From assembly GCA_964035545.1 (NCBI GenBank), contig OZ037768.1:14818175-14882174 (forward strand): DNA of 64,000 bases, in the 5' to 3' direction. This stretch comes from Bugula neritina. Its lineage: Eukaryota; Bryozoa; Gymnolaemata; Cheilostomatida; Bugulidae. Shown in pieces: positions 30,101 through 45,930 of the stretch. A program made the translations under genes and the position numbers. The stretch's first letter is position 1, and each line of letters opens with the position of its first letter. The notes under the pieces are model-generated. The model did not search any database. It was not told where the DNA came from and worked only from the letters and a program-made list of their open reading frames with translations.

Positions 30101-31440
30101 ACTGAAGTATACTGTAATATACAGAATTGTACTGTAAAATACTGAAATATACTTCAACATACTGAAAACTACCTAAAAATATTGAAACATACTGATATAC
30201 ACTGAAACATACTGAAATACACTGCAACACATTGGAATATACTGCAACATACTGAAATATATGGTAACCTACTGAAGTATGTTGCAAACAACTGAAATAT
30301 ACTGCAACATACTGAAATACGCCGTAACATACTGAAATACACTGCAACATACTGAAATACACTGTAACAAATTGAAATACACTGCAACACACTGAAATAC
30401 ACTGAAACATACCGAAATATAAGGTAAACTACTGAAACATGTTGCAAACCACTGAAACATACTGCATAATCCTGCAACAAAATGAAATAAACGGTAACAC
30501 TGAAGCATACTGCAATATACTGAAATATACTGTAACATACTAAGACATACTGCAACATACCGAAATATATGGTAACCTACTGAAATATGTTGCAAACGAC
30601 TGAAATATACTGCAACATACTGCAACATAATGAATAATACTGCAACATACTGAAAAATACTGCAAGATACTGCAACATACTGATACACGTTGTAAGATAC
30701 TGAAATACACTGCAACATACCGCAACATACTGCAACGTATTGAAATACACTGTAACATATTGAAAAACACTGCAACACATTGAAATATACTGCAACATAC
30801 TGAAACATACGGCAACATACTGAAATATACTGCGACACATTGAAATATAGTGCAACATACTGAAATATGCTGTAGCATACTGAAATACACTGCAATACAC
30901 TGAAATATACTGTAATATACAGATTCGTACTGTAACATACTGAAACATACGGCAACATACTAAAATATACTGCGACACATTGAAATATACTGCAACATAC
31001 TGAAATACACCGTAACATACTAAACTCCACTGCAACATTCTGAAATACACTGTAACACATTGAAATACACTGCAACACAGGGAATTATACTGAAATACAT
31101 TGTAAGATACGGAAACACACTGCAACATACTGTAACATAATGAAATATAAGGTAACCTACTGAAATATGTTGAAAACTACTGAAATATACTGCAACATAA
31201 TGCAACATAATGAAAGATACTGCAACATACTGAAATAAACTGCAAGATACTGCAACATACTGAAATACACTGCAACACACTGAAGTATACTGTAATATAC
31301 AGAAATGTACTGTAAAATACTGAAATATACTTCAACATACTGAAAAACACCTAAAAATATTGAAACATACTGATATACACTGAAACATACTGAAATACAC
31401 TGCAACACATTGGAATATACTGCAACATACCGAAATATAC
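21186..31440 (+). repeat. Array II super-repeat, copy B (10,255 bp)
   Basis: Modules: hybrid 21,186-22,373 (1,188 bp, with the 50 bp that copy A lacks), alpha 22,374-23,830, alpha 23,831-25,288, gamma 25,289-27,176, alpha 27,177-28,634, truncated gamma 28,635-29,702, mosaic 29,703-30,570, alpha 3' fragment 30,571-31,440. Each boundary is 11,124 bp after its copy A partner except the hybrid start (11,074). Only scattered substitutions separate the copies. Confidence 0.9.
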
Positions 31441-34400
31441 GGTAACCTACTGAAATATGTTGCAAACCACTAAAGCATACTGCATCATCCTGCAACAAAA
31501 TGAAATTTACGGTAACACTGAAGCATACTGCAATATACTGAAATATACTGTAACATACTAAGACATACTGCAACATACCGAAAAATATGGTAACCTACTG
31601 AAATATGTTACAAACTACTGAAACATACTGCAAGATACTGCAACATAATGAAATATACTGCAACAAACTGAAAGATACTGCAACATACTGAAATACACTA
31701 TAGAATACCCAAATATACTGCAACATACTGAAATATACTGCAAGATACTGCAAAATACTGAAGTACATTGTAATATACCTAAATACACTGCAACATACTG
31801 CAACATACTGCAACATATTGAAATACACTGTAACATATTGAAAAACAGTGCAACACATTGAAATATACCGCAACATACCGAAGTATATGGTAGCCTACTG
31901 AAATATACTGCGACATACTGAAATACACTGTAACGTACTGAAATACACTGCAACATACTGAAATACACTGTAACAGATTAAAGTACACTGCAACACACTG
32001 AAATATACTGAAACATACTGAAATATATGGTAACCCACTGAAATCTGTTGCAGACCACTGAAATATACTGCAACATACTGCAACATAATGAATAATACTG
32101 CAACATACTGAAAAATACTGCAAGATACTGCAACATACTGATACACATTGTAAGATACTGAAATACACTGCAACATACCGCAACATACTGCAACGTATTG
32201 AAATACACTGTAACATATTGAAAAACACTGCAACACATTGAAATATACTGCAACATACTGAAACATACGGCAACATACTGAAATATACTGCGACACATTG
32301 AAATATAGTGCAACATACTGAAATATGCTGTAGCATACTGAAATACACTGCAATACACTGAAATATACTGTAATATACAGATTCGTACTGTAACATACTG
32401 AAACATACGGCAACATATTAAAATATACTGCGACACATTGAAATATACTGCAACATACTGAAATACACCGTAACATACTAAACTCCACTGCAACATTCTG
32501 AAATACACTGTAACACATTGAAATACACTGCAACACAGGGAATTATACTGAAATACATTGTAAGATACGGAAACACACTGCAACATACTGTAACATAATG
32601 AAATATAAGGTAACCTACTGAAATATGTTGAAAACTACTGAAATATACTGCAACATAATGCAACATAATGAAAGATACTGCAACATACTGAAATAAACTG
32701 CAAGATACTGCAACATACTGAAATACACTGCAACACACTGAAGTATACTGTAATATACAGAAATGTACTGTAAAATACTGAAATATACTTCAACACACTG
32801 AAAAATACCTAAAAATATTGAAACATACTGATATACACTGAAACATACTGAAATACACTGCAACACATTGGAATATACTGCAACATACCGAAATATATGG
32901 TAACCTACTGAAGTATGTTGCAAACTACTGAAATATACTGCAACATACTGAAATACGCCGTAACATACTGAAATACACTGCAACATACTGAAATACACTG
33001 TAACATATTGAAATACACTGCAACACACTGAAATATACTGAAACATACCGAAATATATGGTAACCTACTGAAATATGTTGCAAACCACTGAAACATACTG
33101 CATCATCCTGCAACAAAATGAAATATACGGTAACACTGAAGTATACTGCAATTTACTGAAATATACTGTAACATACTAAGACATACTGCAACATACCGAA
33201 AAATATGGTAACCTACTGAAATATGTTACAAACTACTGAAACATACTGCAACATACTGCAACATAATGAAATATACTGCAACATAATGAAATATACTGCA
33301 ACATACTGAAAGATACTGCAAGTTACTGCAAAATACTGAAATACATTGTAAGATACCTAAATACACTGCAACATACTGCAACATACTGCAACGTATTGAA
33401 ATACACTGTAACATATTGAAAAACACTGCAACACATTGAAATATACTGCAACATACTAAAACATACGGCAACACACTGAAATATACTGCGACACATTGAA
33501 ATATAGTGCAACATACTGAAATATGCTGTAGCATACTGAAATACACTGCAATACACTGAAGTATACTGTAATATACAGAAACGTACTGTAACATACTGAA
33601 ACATACGGCAACATACTAAAATATACTGCGACACATTGAAACATACTGCAACATACTGAAATACACCAAAACATAATAAACTCCCCTGCAACATTCTGAA
33701 ATACACTGTAACACATTGAAATACACTGCAACACAGTGAATTGCACTGAAATACATTGTAAGATATGGAAACACACTGCAACATACTGCAACATAATGAA
33801 ATATATGGTAACCTACTGAAATATGTTGAAAACTACTGAAATATACTGCAACATTATGCAACATAATGAAAGATACTGCAATATACTAAATAAACTGCAA
33901 GATACTGCAACATACTGAAATACACTGTAACATACTGAAATACACTGTAACATATTGAAATACACTGCGACATACTGAAATACACTGCGACATACTGCAA
34001 CATACTGAAAAACGCTGTAACATATTGAAATACACTGCAACACATTGAAATATTCCGCAACATACCGAGATATATGGTAAGCTAATGAGATATACTGTAA
34101 CACGTTGAAGTACACTGCAACATACTGAAATACACTGCAACACACTAAATTATACTGTAATTTACAGAAATGTACTGCAACATACTGAAATATACTGCAA
34201 GATACTGCAACATACTGAAATACACTGTAACATACTGAAAAACATTGCAACATACTGAAATATACTGCATGATACTGCAACATACTGATACACATTGTAA
34301 GATACTGAAATGCACTGCAACATACTGAAATATACTGCATGATACTGCAACATACTCATACACATTGTAAGATACTGAAATACACTGCAACATACCGCAA

Positions 34401-36243
34401 CATACTGCAACGTATTGAATTACACTGTAACATATTGAAAAACACTGCAACACATTGAAACATACTGCAACATACTGAAACATACGGCAACATACTGAAA
34501 TATACTGCGACACATTGAAATATAGTGCAACATACTGAAATATGCTGTAGCATACTGAAATACACTGCAATACACTGAAGTATACTGTAATATACAGAAA
34601 CGTACTGTAACATACTGAAACATACGGCAACATACTACAATATACTGTGACACATTGAAGTATACTGCAACATACTGAAATACACCGTAACATACTGAAA
34701 TACACTGCAACATACTGAAATACACTGTAACATATTGAAATACACTGCAACACACTGAAATATACTGAAACATACCGAAATATATGGTAACCTACTGAAA
34801 TATGTTGCAAACCACTGAAACATACTGCATCATCCTGCAACAAAATGAAATTTACGGTAACACTGAAGCATACTGCAATATACTGAAATATACTGTAACA
34901 TACTAAGACATACTGCAACATACCGAAAAATATGGTAACCTACTGAAATATGTTACAAACTACTGAAACATACTGCAACATACTGCAACATAATGAAATA
35001 TACTGCAACAAACTGAAAGATACTGCAACATACTGAAATACACTATAGAATACCCAAATATACTGCAACATACTGAAATATACTGCAAGATACTGCAAAA
35101 TACTGAAGTACATTGTAAGATACCTAAATACACTGCAACATACTGCAACATACTGCAACATATTGAAATACACTGTAACATATTGAAAAACAGTGCAACA
35201 CATTGAAATATCCCGCAACATACCGAAGTATATGGTAGCCTACTGAAATATACTGCGACATACTGAAATACACTGTAACGTACTGAAATACACTGCAACA
35301 TACTGAAATACACTGTAACAGATTAAAATACACTGCAACACACTGAAATATACTGAAACATACTGAAATATATGGTAACGCACTGAAATCTTTTGCAGAC
35401 CACTGAAATATACTGCAACATACTGCAACATAATGAATAATACTGCAACATACTGAAAAATACTGCAAGATACTGCAACATACTGATAGACATTGTAAGA
35501 TACTGAAATACACTGCAACATACCGCAACATACTGCAACGTATTGAAATACACTGTAACATATTGAAAAACACTGCAACACATTGAAATATACTGCAACA
35601 TACTGAAACATACGGCAACATACTGAAATATACTGCGACACATTGAAATATAGTGCAACATACTGAAATATGCTGTAGCATACTGAAATACACTGCAATA
35701 CACTGAAATATACTGTAATATACAGATTCGTACTGTAACATACTGAAACATACGGCAACATACTAAAATATACTGCGACACATTGCAATATACTGCAACA
35801 TACTGAAATACACCGTAACATACTAAACTCCACTGCAACATTCTGAAATACACTGTAACACATTGAAATACACTGCAACACAGGGAATTATACTGAAATA
35901 CATTGTAAGATACGGAAACACACTGCAACATACTGTAACATAATGAAATATAAGGTAACCTACTGAAATATGTTGAAAACTACTGAAATATACTGCAACA
36001 TAATGCAACATAATGAAAGATACTGCAACATACTGAAATAAACTGCAAGATACTGCAACATACTGAAATACACTGCAACACACTGAAGTATACTGTAATA
36101 TACAGAAATGTACTGTAAAATACTGAAATATACTTCAACATACTGAAAAACACCTAAAAATATTGAAACATACTGATATACACTGAAACATACTGAAATA
36201 CACTGCAACACATTGGAATATACTGCAACATACCGAAATATAC
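31441..36243 (+). repeat. 4,803-bp higher-order repeat (alpha-gamma-alpha), copy 1 of array III
   Basis: Alpha 31,441-32,898 (1,458 bp), gamma 32,899-34,785 (1,887 bp), alpha 34,786-36,243 (1,458 bp). Gamma has lost 1 bp near 33,888 (TACTAAATAAAC where others have TACTGAAATAAAC). All landmarks recur 4,803 bp later. The 4,803-bp match extends left to about 30,595, so the duplicated tract overlaps the end of array II. Confidence 0.92.
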
Positions 36244-39200
36244 GGTAACCTACTGAAATATGTTGCAAACCACTAAAGCATACTGCATCATCCTGCAACA
36301 AAATGAAATTTACGGTAACACTGAAGCATACTGCAATATACTGAAATATACTGTAACATACTAAGACATACTGCAACATACCGAAAAATATGGTAACCTA
36401 CTGAAATATGTTACAAACTACTGAAACATACTGCAAGATACTGCAACATAATGAAATATACTGCAACAAACTGAAAGATACTGCAACATACTGAAATACA
36501 CTATAGAATACCCAAATATACTGCAACATACTGAAATATACTGCAAGATACTGCAAAATACTGAAGTACATTGTAATATACCTAAATACACTGCAACATA
36601 CTGCAACATACTGCAACATATTGAAATACACTGTAACATATTGAAAAACAGTGCAACACATTGAAATATACCGCAACATACCGAAGTATATGGTAGCCTA
36701 CTGAAATATACTGCGACATACTGAAATACACTGTAACGTACTGAAATACACTGCAACATACTGAAATACACTGTAACAGATTAAAGTACACTGCAACACA
36801 CTGAAATATACTGAAACATACTGAAATATATGGTAACCCACTGAAATCTGTTGCAGACCACTGAAATATACTGCAACATACTGCAACATAATGAATAATA
36901 CTGCAACATACTGAAAAATACTGCAAGATACTGCAACATACTGATACACATTGTAAGATACTGAAATACACTGCAACATACCGCAACATACTGCAACGTA
37001 TTGAAATACACTGTAACATATTGAAAAACACTGCAACACATTGAAATATACTGCAACATACTGAAACATACGGCAACATACTGAAATATACTGCGACACA
37101 TTGAAATATAGTGCAACATACTGAAATATGCTGTAGCATACTGAAATACACTGCAATACACTGAAATATACTGTAATATACAGATTCGTACTGTAACATA
37201 CTGAAACATACGGCAACATATTAAAATATACTGCGACACATTGAAATATACTGCAACATACTGAAATACACCGTAACATACTAAACTCCACTGCAACATT
37301 CTGAAATACACTGTAACACATTGAAATACACTGCAACACAGGGAATTATACTGAAATACATTGTAAGATACGGAAACACACTGCAACATACTGTAACATA
37401 ATGAAATATAAGGTAACCTACTGAAATATGTTGAAAACTACTGAAATATACTGCAACATAATGCAACATAATGAAAGATACTGCAACATACTGAAATAAA
37501 CTGCAAGATACTGCAACATACTGAAATACACTGCAACACACTGAAGTATACTGTAATATACAGAAATGTACTGTAAAATACTGAAATATACTTCAACACA
37601 CTGAAAAATACCTAAAAATATTGAAACATACTGATATACACTGAAACATACTGAAATACACTGCAACACATTGGAATATACTGCAACATACCGAAATATA
37701 TGGTAACCTACTGAAGTATGTTGCAAACTACTGAAATATACTGCAACATACTGAAATACGCCGTAACATACTGAAATACACTGCAACATACTGAAATACA
37801 CTGTAACATATTGAAATACACTGCAACACACTGAAATATACTGAAACATACCGAAATATATGGTAACCTACTGAAATATGTTGCAAACCACTGAAACATA
37901 CTGCATCATCCTGCAACAAAATGAAATATACGGTAACACTGAAGCATACTGCAATTTACTGAAATATACTGTAACATACTAAGACATACTGCAACATACC
38001 GAAAAATATGGTAACCTACTGAAATATGTTACAAACTACTGAAACATACTGCAACATACTGCAACATAATGAAATATACTGCAACATAATGAAATATACT
38101 GCAACATACTGAAAGATACTGCAAGTTACTGCAAAATACTGAAATACATTGTAAGATACCTAAATACACTGCAACATACTGCAACATACTGCAACGTATT
38201 GAAATACACTGTAACATATTGAAAAACACTGCAACACATTGAAATATACTGCAACATACTAAAACATACGGCAACACACTGAAATATACTGCGACACATT
38301 GAAATATAGTGCAACATACTGAAATATGCTGTAGCATACTGAAATACACTGCAATACACTGAAGTATACTGTAATATACAGAAACGTACTGTAACATACT
38401 GAAACATACGGCAACATACTAAAATAGACTGCGACACATTGAAACATACTGCAACATACTGAAATACACCAAAACATAATAAACTCCCCTGCAACATTCT
38501 GAAATACACTGTAACACATTGAAATACACTGCAACACAGTGAATTGCACTGAAATACATTGTAAGATATGGAAACACACTGCAACATACTGCAACATAAT
38601 GAAATATATGGTAACCTACTGAAATATGTTGAAAACTACTGAAATATACTGCAACATTATGCAACATAATGAAAGATACTGCAATATACTAAATAAACTG
38701 CAAGATACTGCAACATACTGAAATACACTGTAACATACTGAAATACACTGTAACATATTGAAATACACTGCGACATACTGAAATACACTGCGACATACTG
38801 CAACATACTGAAAAACGCTGTAACATATTGAAATACACTGCAACACATTGAAATATTCCGCAACATACCGAGATATATGGTAAGCTAATGAGATATACTG
38901 TAACACGTTGAAGTACACTGCAACATACTGAAATACACTGCAACACACTAAATTATACTGTAATTTACAGAAATGTACTGCAACATACTGAAATATACTG
39001 CAAGATACTGCAACATACTGAAATACACTGTAACATACTGAAAAACATTGCAACATACTGAAATATACTGCATGATACTGCAACATACTGATACACATTG
39101 TAAGATACTGAAATGCACTGCAACATACTGAAATATACTGCATGATACTGCAACATACTCATACACATTGTAAGATACTGAAATACACTGCAACATACCG

Positions 39201-41046
39201 CAACATACTGCAACGTATTGAATTACACTGTAACATATTGAAAAACACTGCAACACATTGAAACATACTGCAACATACTGAAACATACGGCAACATACTG
39301 AAATATACTGCGACACATTGAAATATAGTGCAACATACTGAAATATGCTGTAGCATACTGAAATACACTGCAATACACTGAAGTATACTGTAATATACAG
39401 AAACGTACTGTAACATACTGAAACATACGGCAACATACTACAATATACTGTGACACATTGAAGTATACTGCAACATACTGAAATACACCGTAACATACTG
39501 AAATACACTGCAACATACTGAAATACACTGTAACATATTGAAATACACTGCAACACACTGAAACATACTGAAACATACCGAAATATATGGTAACCTACTG
39601 AAATATGTTGCAAACCACTGAAACATACTGCATCATCCTGCAACAAAATGAAATTTACGGTAACACTGAAGCATACTGCAATATACTGAAATATACTGTA
39701 ACATACTAAGACATACTGCAACATACCGAAAAATATGGTAACCTACTGAAATATGTTACAAACTACTGAAACATACTGCAACATACTGCAACATAATGAA
39801 ATATACTGCAACAAACTGAAAGATACTGCAACATACTGAAATACACTATAGAATACCCAAATATACTGCAACATACTGAAATATACTGCAAGATACTGCA
39901 AAATACTGAAGTACATTGTAAGATACCTAAATACACTGCAACATACTGCAACATACTGCAACATATTGAAATACACTGTAACATATTGAAAAACAGTGCA
40001 ACACATTGAAATATCCCGCAACATACCGAAGTATATGGTAGCCTACTGAAATATACTGCGACATACTGAAATACACTGTAACGTACTGAAATACACTGCA
40101 ACATACTGAAATACACTGTAACAGATTAAAATACACTGCAACACACTGAAATATACTGAAACATACTGAAATATATGGTAACGCACTGAAATCTTTTGCA
40201 GACCACTGAAATATACTGCAACATACTGCAACATAATGAATAATACTGCAACATACTGAAAAATACTGCAAGATACTGCAACATACTGATAGACATTGTA
40301 AGATACTGAAATACACTGCAACATACCGCAACATACTGCAACGTATTGAAATACACTGTAACATATTGAAAAACACTGCAACACATTGAAATATACTGCA
40401 ACATACTGAAACATACGGCAACATACTGAAATATACTGCGACACATTGAAATATAGTGCAACATACTGAAATATGCTGTAGCATACTGAAATACACTGCA
40501 ATACACTGAAATATACTGTAATATACAGATTCGTACTGTAACATACTGAAACATACGGCAACATACTAAAATATACTGCGACACATTGCAATATACTGCA
40601 ACATACTGAAATACACCGTAACATACTAAACTCCACTGCAACATTCTGAAATACACTGTAACACATTGAAATACACTGCAACACAGGGAATTATACTGAA
40701 ATACATTGTAAGATACGGAAACACACTGCAACATACTGTAACATAATGAAGTATAAGGTAACCTACTGAAATATGTTGAAAACTACTGAAATATACTGCA
40801 ACATAATGCAACATAATGAAAGATACTGCAACATACAGAAATAAACTGCAAGATACTGCAACATACTGAAATACACTGCAACACACTGAAGTATACTGTA
40901 ATATACAGAAATGTACTGTAAAATACTGAAATATACTTCAACATACTGAAAAATACCTAAAAATATTGAAACATACTGATATACACTGAAACATACTGAA
41001 ATACACTGCAACACATTGGAATATACTGCAACATACCGAAATATAT
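36244..41046 (+). repeat. 4,803-bp higher-order repeat, copy 2 of array III
   Basis: Alpha 36,244-37,701, gamma 37,702-39,588, alpha 39,589-41,046. It shares the 1-bp gamma deletion (near 38,691) and private variants such as the GGTAACGC word (40,190) with copy 1, so copies 1 and 2 are recent sisters. Confidence 0.92.
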
Positions 41047-44000
41047 GGTAACCTACTGAAATATGTTGCAAACCACTAAAACATACTGCATCATCCTGCA
41101 ACAAAATGAAATTTACGGTAACACTGAAGCATACTGCAATATACTGAAATATACTGTAACATACTAAGACATACTGCAACATACCGAAAAATATGGTAAC
41201 CTACTGAAATATGTTACAAACTACTGAAACATACTGCAACATACTGCAACATACTGAAATACACTATAGAATACCCAAATATACTGCAACATACTGAAAT
41301 ATACTGCAAGATACTGCAAAATACTGAAGTACATTGTAAGATACCTAAATACACTGCAACATACTGCAACATACTGCAACATATTGAAATACACTGTAAC
41401 ATATTGAAAAACAGTGCAACACATTGAAATATACCGCAACATACCGAAGTATATGGTAGCCTACTGAAATATACTGCGACATACTGAAATACACTGTAAC
41501 GTACTGAAATACACTGCAACATACTGAAATACACTGTAACAGATTAAAATATACTGCAACACACTGAAATATACTGAAACATACTGAAATATATGGTAAC
41601 CCACTGAAATCTGTTGCAGACCACTGAAATATACTGCAACATACTGCAACATAATGAATAATACTGCAACATACTGAAAAATACTGCAAGATACTGCAAC
41701 ATACTGATACACATTGTAAGATACTGAAATACACTGCAACATACCGCAACATACTGCAACGTATTGAAATACACTGTAACATATTGAAAAACACTGCAAC
41801 ACATTGAAATATACTGCAACATACTGAAACATACGGCAACATACTGAAATATACTGCGACACATTGAAATATAGTGCAACATACTGAAATATGCTGTAGC
41901 ATACTGAAATACACTGCAATACACTGAAATATACTGTAATATACAGATTCGTACTGTAACATACTGAAACATACGGCAACATATTAAAATATACTGCGAC
42001 ACATTGAAATATACTGCAACATACTGAAATACACCGTAACATACTAAACTCCACTGCAACATTCCGAAATACACTGTAACACATTGAAATACACTGCAAC
42101 ACAGGGACTTATACTGAAATACATTGTAAGATACGGAAACACACTGCAACATACTGTAACATAATGAAATATAAGGTAACCTACTGAAATATGTTGAAAA
42201 CTACTGAAATATACTGCAACATAATGCAACATAATGAAAGATACTGCAACATACTGAAATAAACTGCAAGATACTGCAACATACTGAAATGCACTGCAAC
42301 ACACTGAAGTATACTGTAATATACAGAAATGTACTGTAAAATACTGAAATATACTTCAACATACTGAAAAATACCTAAAAATATTGAAACATACTGATAT
42401 ACACTGAAACATACTGAAATACACTGCAACACATTGGAATATACTGCAACATACCGAAATATATGGTAACCTACTGAAGTATGTTGCAAACTACTGAAAT
42501 ATACTGCAACATACTGAAATACGCCGTAACATACTGAAATACACTGCAACATACTGAAATACACTGTAACATATTGAAATACACTGCAACACACTGAAAT
42601 ATACTGAAACATACCGAAATATATGGTAACCTACTGAAATATGTTGCAAACCACTGAAACATACTGCATCATCCTGCAACAAAATGAAATATACGGTAAC
42701 ACTGAAGCATACTGCAATTTACTGAAAAATACTGTAACATACTAAGACATACTGCAACATACCGAAAAATATGGTAACCTACTGAAATATGTTACAAACT
42801 ACTGAAACATACTGCAACATACTGCAACATAATGAAATATACTGCAACATAATGAAATATACTGCAACATACTGAAAGATACTGCAAGTTACTGCAAAAT
42901 ACTGAAATACATTGTAAGATACCTAAATACACTGCAACATACTGCAACATACTGCAACGTATTGAAATACACTGTAACATATTGAAAAACACTGCAACAC
43001 ATTGAAATATACTGCAACATACTAAAACATACGGCAACATACTGAAATATACTGCGACACATTGAAATATAGTGCAACATACTGAAATATGCTGTAGCAT
43101 ACTGAAATACACTGCAATACACTGAAGTATACTGTAATATACAGAAACGTACTGTAACATACTGAAACATACGGCAACATACTAAAATATACTGCGACAC
43201 ATTGAAACATACTGCAACATACTGAAATACACCAAAACATACTAAACTCCCCTGCAACATTCTGAAATACACTGTAACACATTGAAATACACTGCAACAC
43301 AGTGAATTGCACTGAAATACATTGTAAGATACGGAAACACACTGCAACATACTGCAACATAATGAAATATATGGTAACCTACTGAAATATGTTGAAAACT
43401 ACTGGAATATACTGCAACATTATGCAACATAATGAAAGATACTGCAATATACTGAAATAAACTGCAAGATACTGCAACATACTGAAATACACTGTAACAT
43501 ACTGAAATACACTGTAACATATTGAAATACACTGCGACATACTGAAATACACTGCGACATACTGCAACATACTGAAAAACGCTGTAACATATTGAAATAC
43601 ACTGCAACACATTGAAATATTCCGCAACATACCGAGATATATGGTAAGCTAATGAGATATACTGTAACACGTTGAAGTACACTGCAACATACTGAAATAC
43701 ACTGCAACACACTAAATTATACTGTAATTTACAGAAATGTACTGCAACATACTGAAATATACCGCAAGATACTGCAACATACTGAAATACACTGTAACAT
43801 ACTGAAATACACTGCAACATACTGAAATATACTGCATGATACTGCAACATACTGATACACATTGTAAGATACTGAAATGCACTGCAACATAATGAAATAT
43901 ACTGCATGATACTGCAACATACTCATACACATTGTAAGATACTGAAATACACTGCAACATACCGCAACATACTGCAACGTATTGAATTACACTGTAACAT

Positions 44001-44352
44001 ATTGAAAAACACTGCAACACATTGAAACATACTGCAACATACTGAAACATACGGCAACATACTGAAATATACTGCGACACATTGAAATATAGTGCAACAT
44101 ACTGAAATATGCTGTAGCATACTGAAATACACTGCAATACACTGAAGTATACTGTAATATACAGAAACGTACTGTAACATACTGAAACATACGGCAACAT
44201 ACTACAATATACTGTGACACATTGAAGTATACTGCAACATACTGAAATACACCGTAACATACTGAAATACACTGCAACATACTGAAATACACTGTAACAT
44301 ATTGAAATACACTGCAACACACTGAAATATACTGAAACATACCGAAATATAT
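41047..44352 (+). repeat. Array III copy 3, first part: shortened alpha plus gamma
   Basis: Alpha 41,047-42,464 is 1,418 bp because exactly 40 bp (four decamers) are missing near 41,245. Gamma 42,465-44,352 is the full 1,888 bp and lacks the 1-bp deletion of copies 1 and 2, so this copy comes from a different lineage within the array. Confidence 0.87.
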
Positions 44353-45770
44353 GGTAACCTACTGAAATATGTTGCAAACCACTGAAACATACTGCATCAT
44401 CCTGCAACAAAATGAAATTTACGGTAACACTGAAGCATACTGCAATATACTGAAATATACTGTAACATACTAAGACATACTGCAACATACCGAAAAATAT
44501 GGTAACCTACTGAAATATGTTACAAACTACTGAAACATACTGCAACATACTGCAACATAATGAAATATACTGCAACAAACTGAAAGATACTGCAACATAC
44601 TGAAATACACTATAGAATACCCAAATATACTGCAACATACTGAAATATACTGCAAGATACTGCAAAATACTGAAGTACATTGTAAGATACCTAAATACAC
44701 TGCAACATACTGCAACATACTGCAACATATTGAAATACACTGTAACATATTGAAAAACAGTGCAACACATTGAAATATACCGCAACATACCGAAGTATAT
44801 GGTAGCCTACTGAAATATACTGCGACATACTGAAATACACTGTAACGTACTGAAATACACTGCAACATACTGAAATACACTGTAACAGATTAAAATACAC
44901 TGCAACACACTGAAATATACTGAAACATACTGAGATATATGGTAACCCACTGAAATCTGTTGCAGACCACTGAAATATACTGCAACATACTGCAACATAA
45001 TGAATAATACTGCAACATTCTGAAAAATACTGCAAGATACTGCAACATACTGATACATATTGTAAGATACTGAAATACACTGCAACATACCGCAACATAC
45101 TGCAACGTGTTGAAATACACTGTAACATATTGAAAAACACTGCAACACATTGAAATATACTGCAACATACTGAAACATACGGCAACATACTGAAATATAC
45201 TGCGACACATTGAAATATAGTGCAACATACTGAAATATGCTGTAGCATACTGAAATACACTGCAATACACCGAAATATACTGTAATATACGGATTCGTAC
45301 TGTAACATACTGAAACATACGGCAACATACTGAAATATACTGCGACACATTGAAAGATACTGCGACATTCTGAAATACACTGTAACACATTGAAATACAC
45401 TGCAACACATTGAATTATACTGAAATACATTGTAAGATACTGAAATACACTGCAAGATATTGCAACATAATGGAATATATGGTAACCTACTGATATATGT
45501 TGAAAACTACTGAAATATACTGCAACATAATGCAACATAATGAAGGATACTGCAACATACTGATATAAACTGCAAGATACTGCAACATACTGAAATACAC
45601 TGCAACACACTGAAGTATACTATAATATACAGAAATGTACTGTAAAATACTGAAATATACTTCAACATACTGAAAACTACCTAAAAATATTGAAACATAC
45701 TGATATACACTGAAACATACTGAAATACACTGCAACACATTGGAATATACTGCAACATACTGAAATATAT
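44353..45770 (+). repeat. Divergent alpha module at the end of array III (1,418 bp)
   Basis: The first kilobase is recognisably alpha. Private substitutions then become frequent (for example ACATATTG near 45,055, ACGTGTTG near 45,104 and ATACGGATTC near 45,288). About 40 bp including the TAAACTCCAC word are missing after 45,340. Higher divergence is what unequal exchange predicts at the edge of a homogenised domain. Confidence 0.78.
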
Positions 45771-45930
45771 GGTAACCTACTGAGGTATGTCGCAAACAAC
45801 TGAAATATACTGCAACATACTGAAATACAGCGTAACATATTGAAATACACTGCAAGATACTGAAATACACTGTAACATATTGAAATACACTGCAACACAC
45901 TGAAATATACTGAAACATACCGCAATATAT
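45771..45930 (+). repeat. Short linker module between arrays III and IV (160 bp)
   Basis: It starts GGTAACCTACTGAGGTATGT and ends before the GGTAACCTACTGTAATATG word that opens U units. Its 160-bp length matches the GGTAACC spacing seen at 204-364 and 1,470-1,630. Confidence 0.7.
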
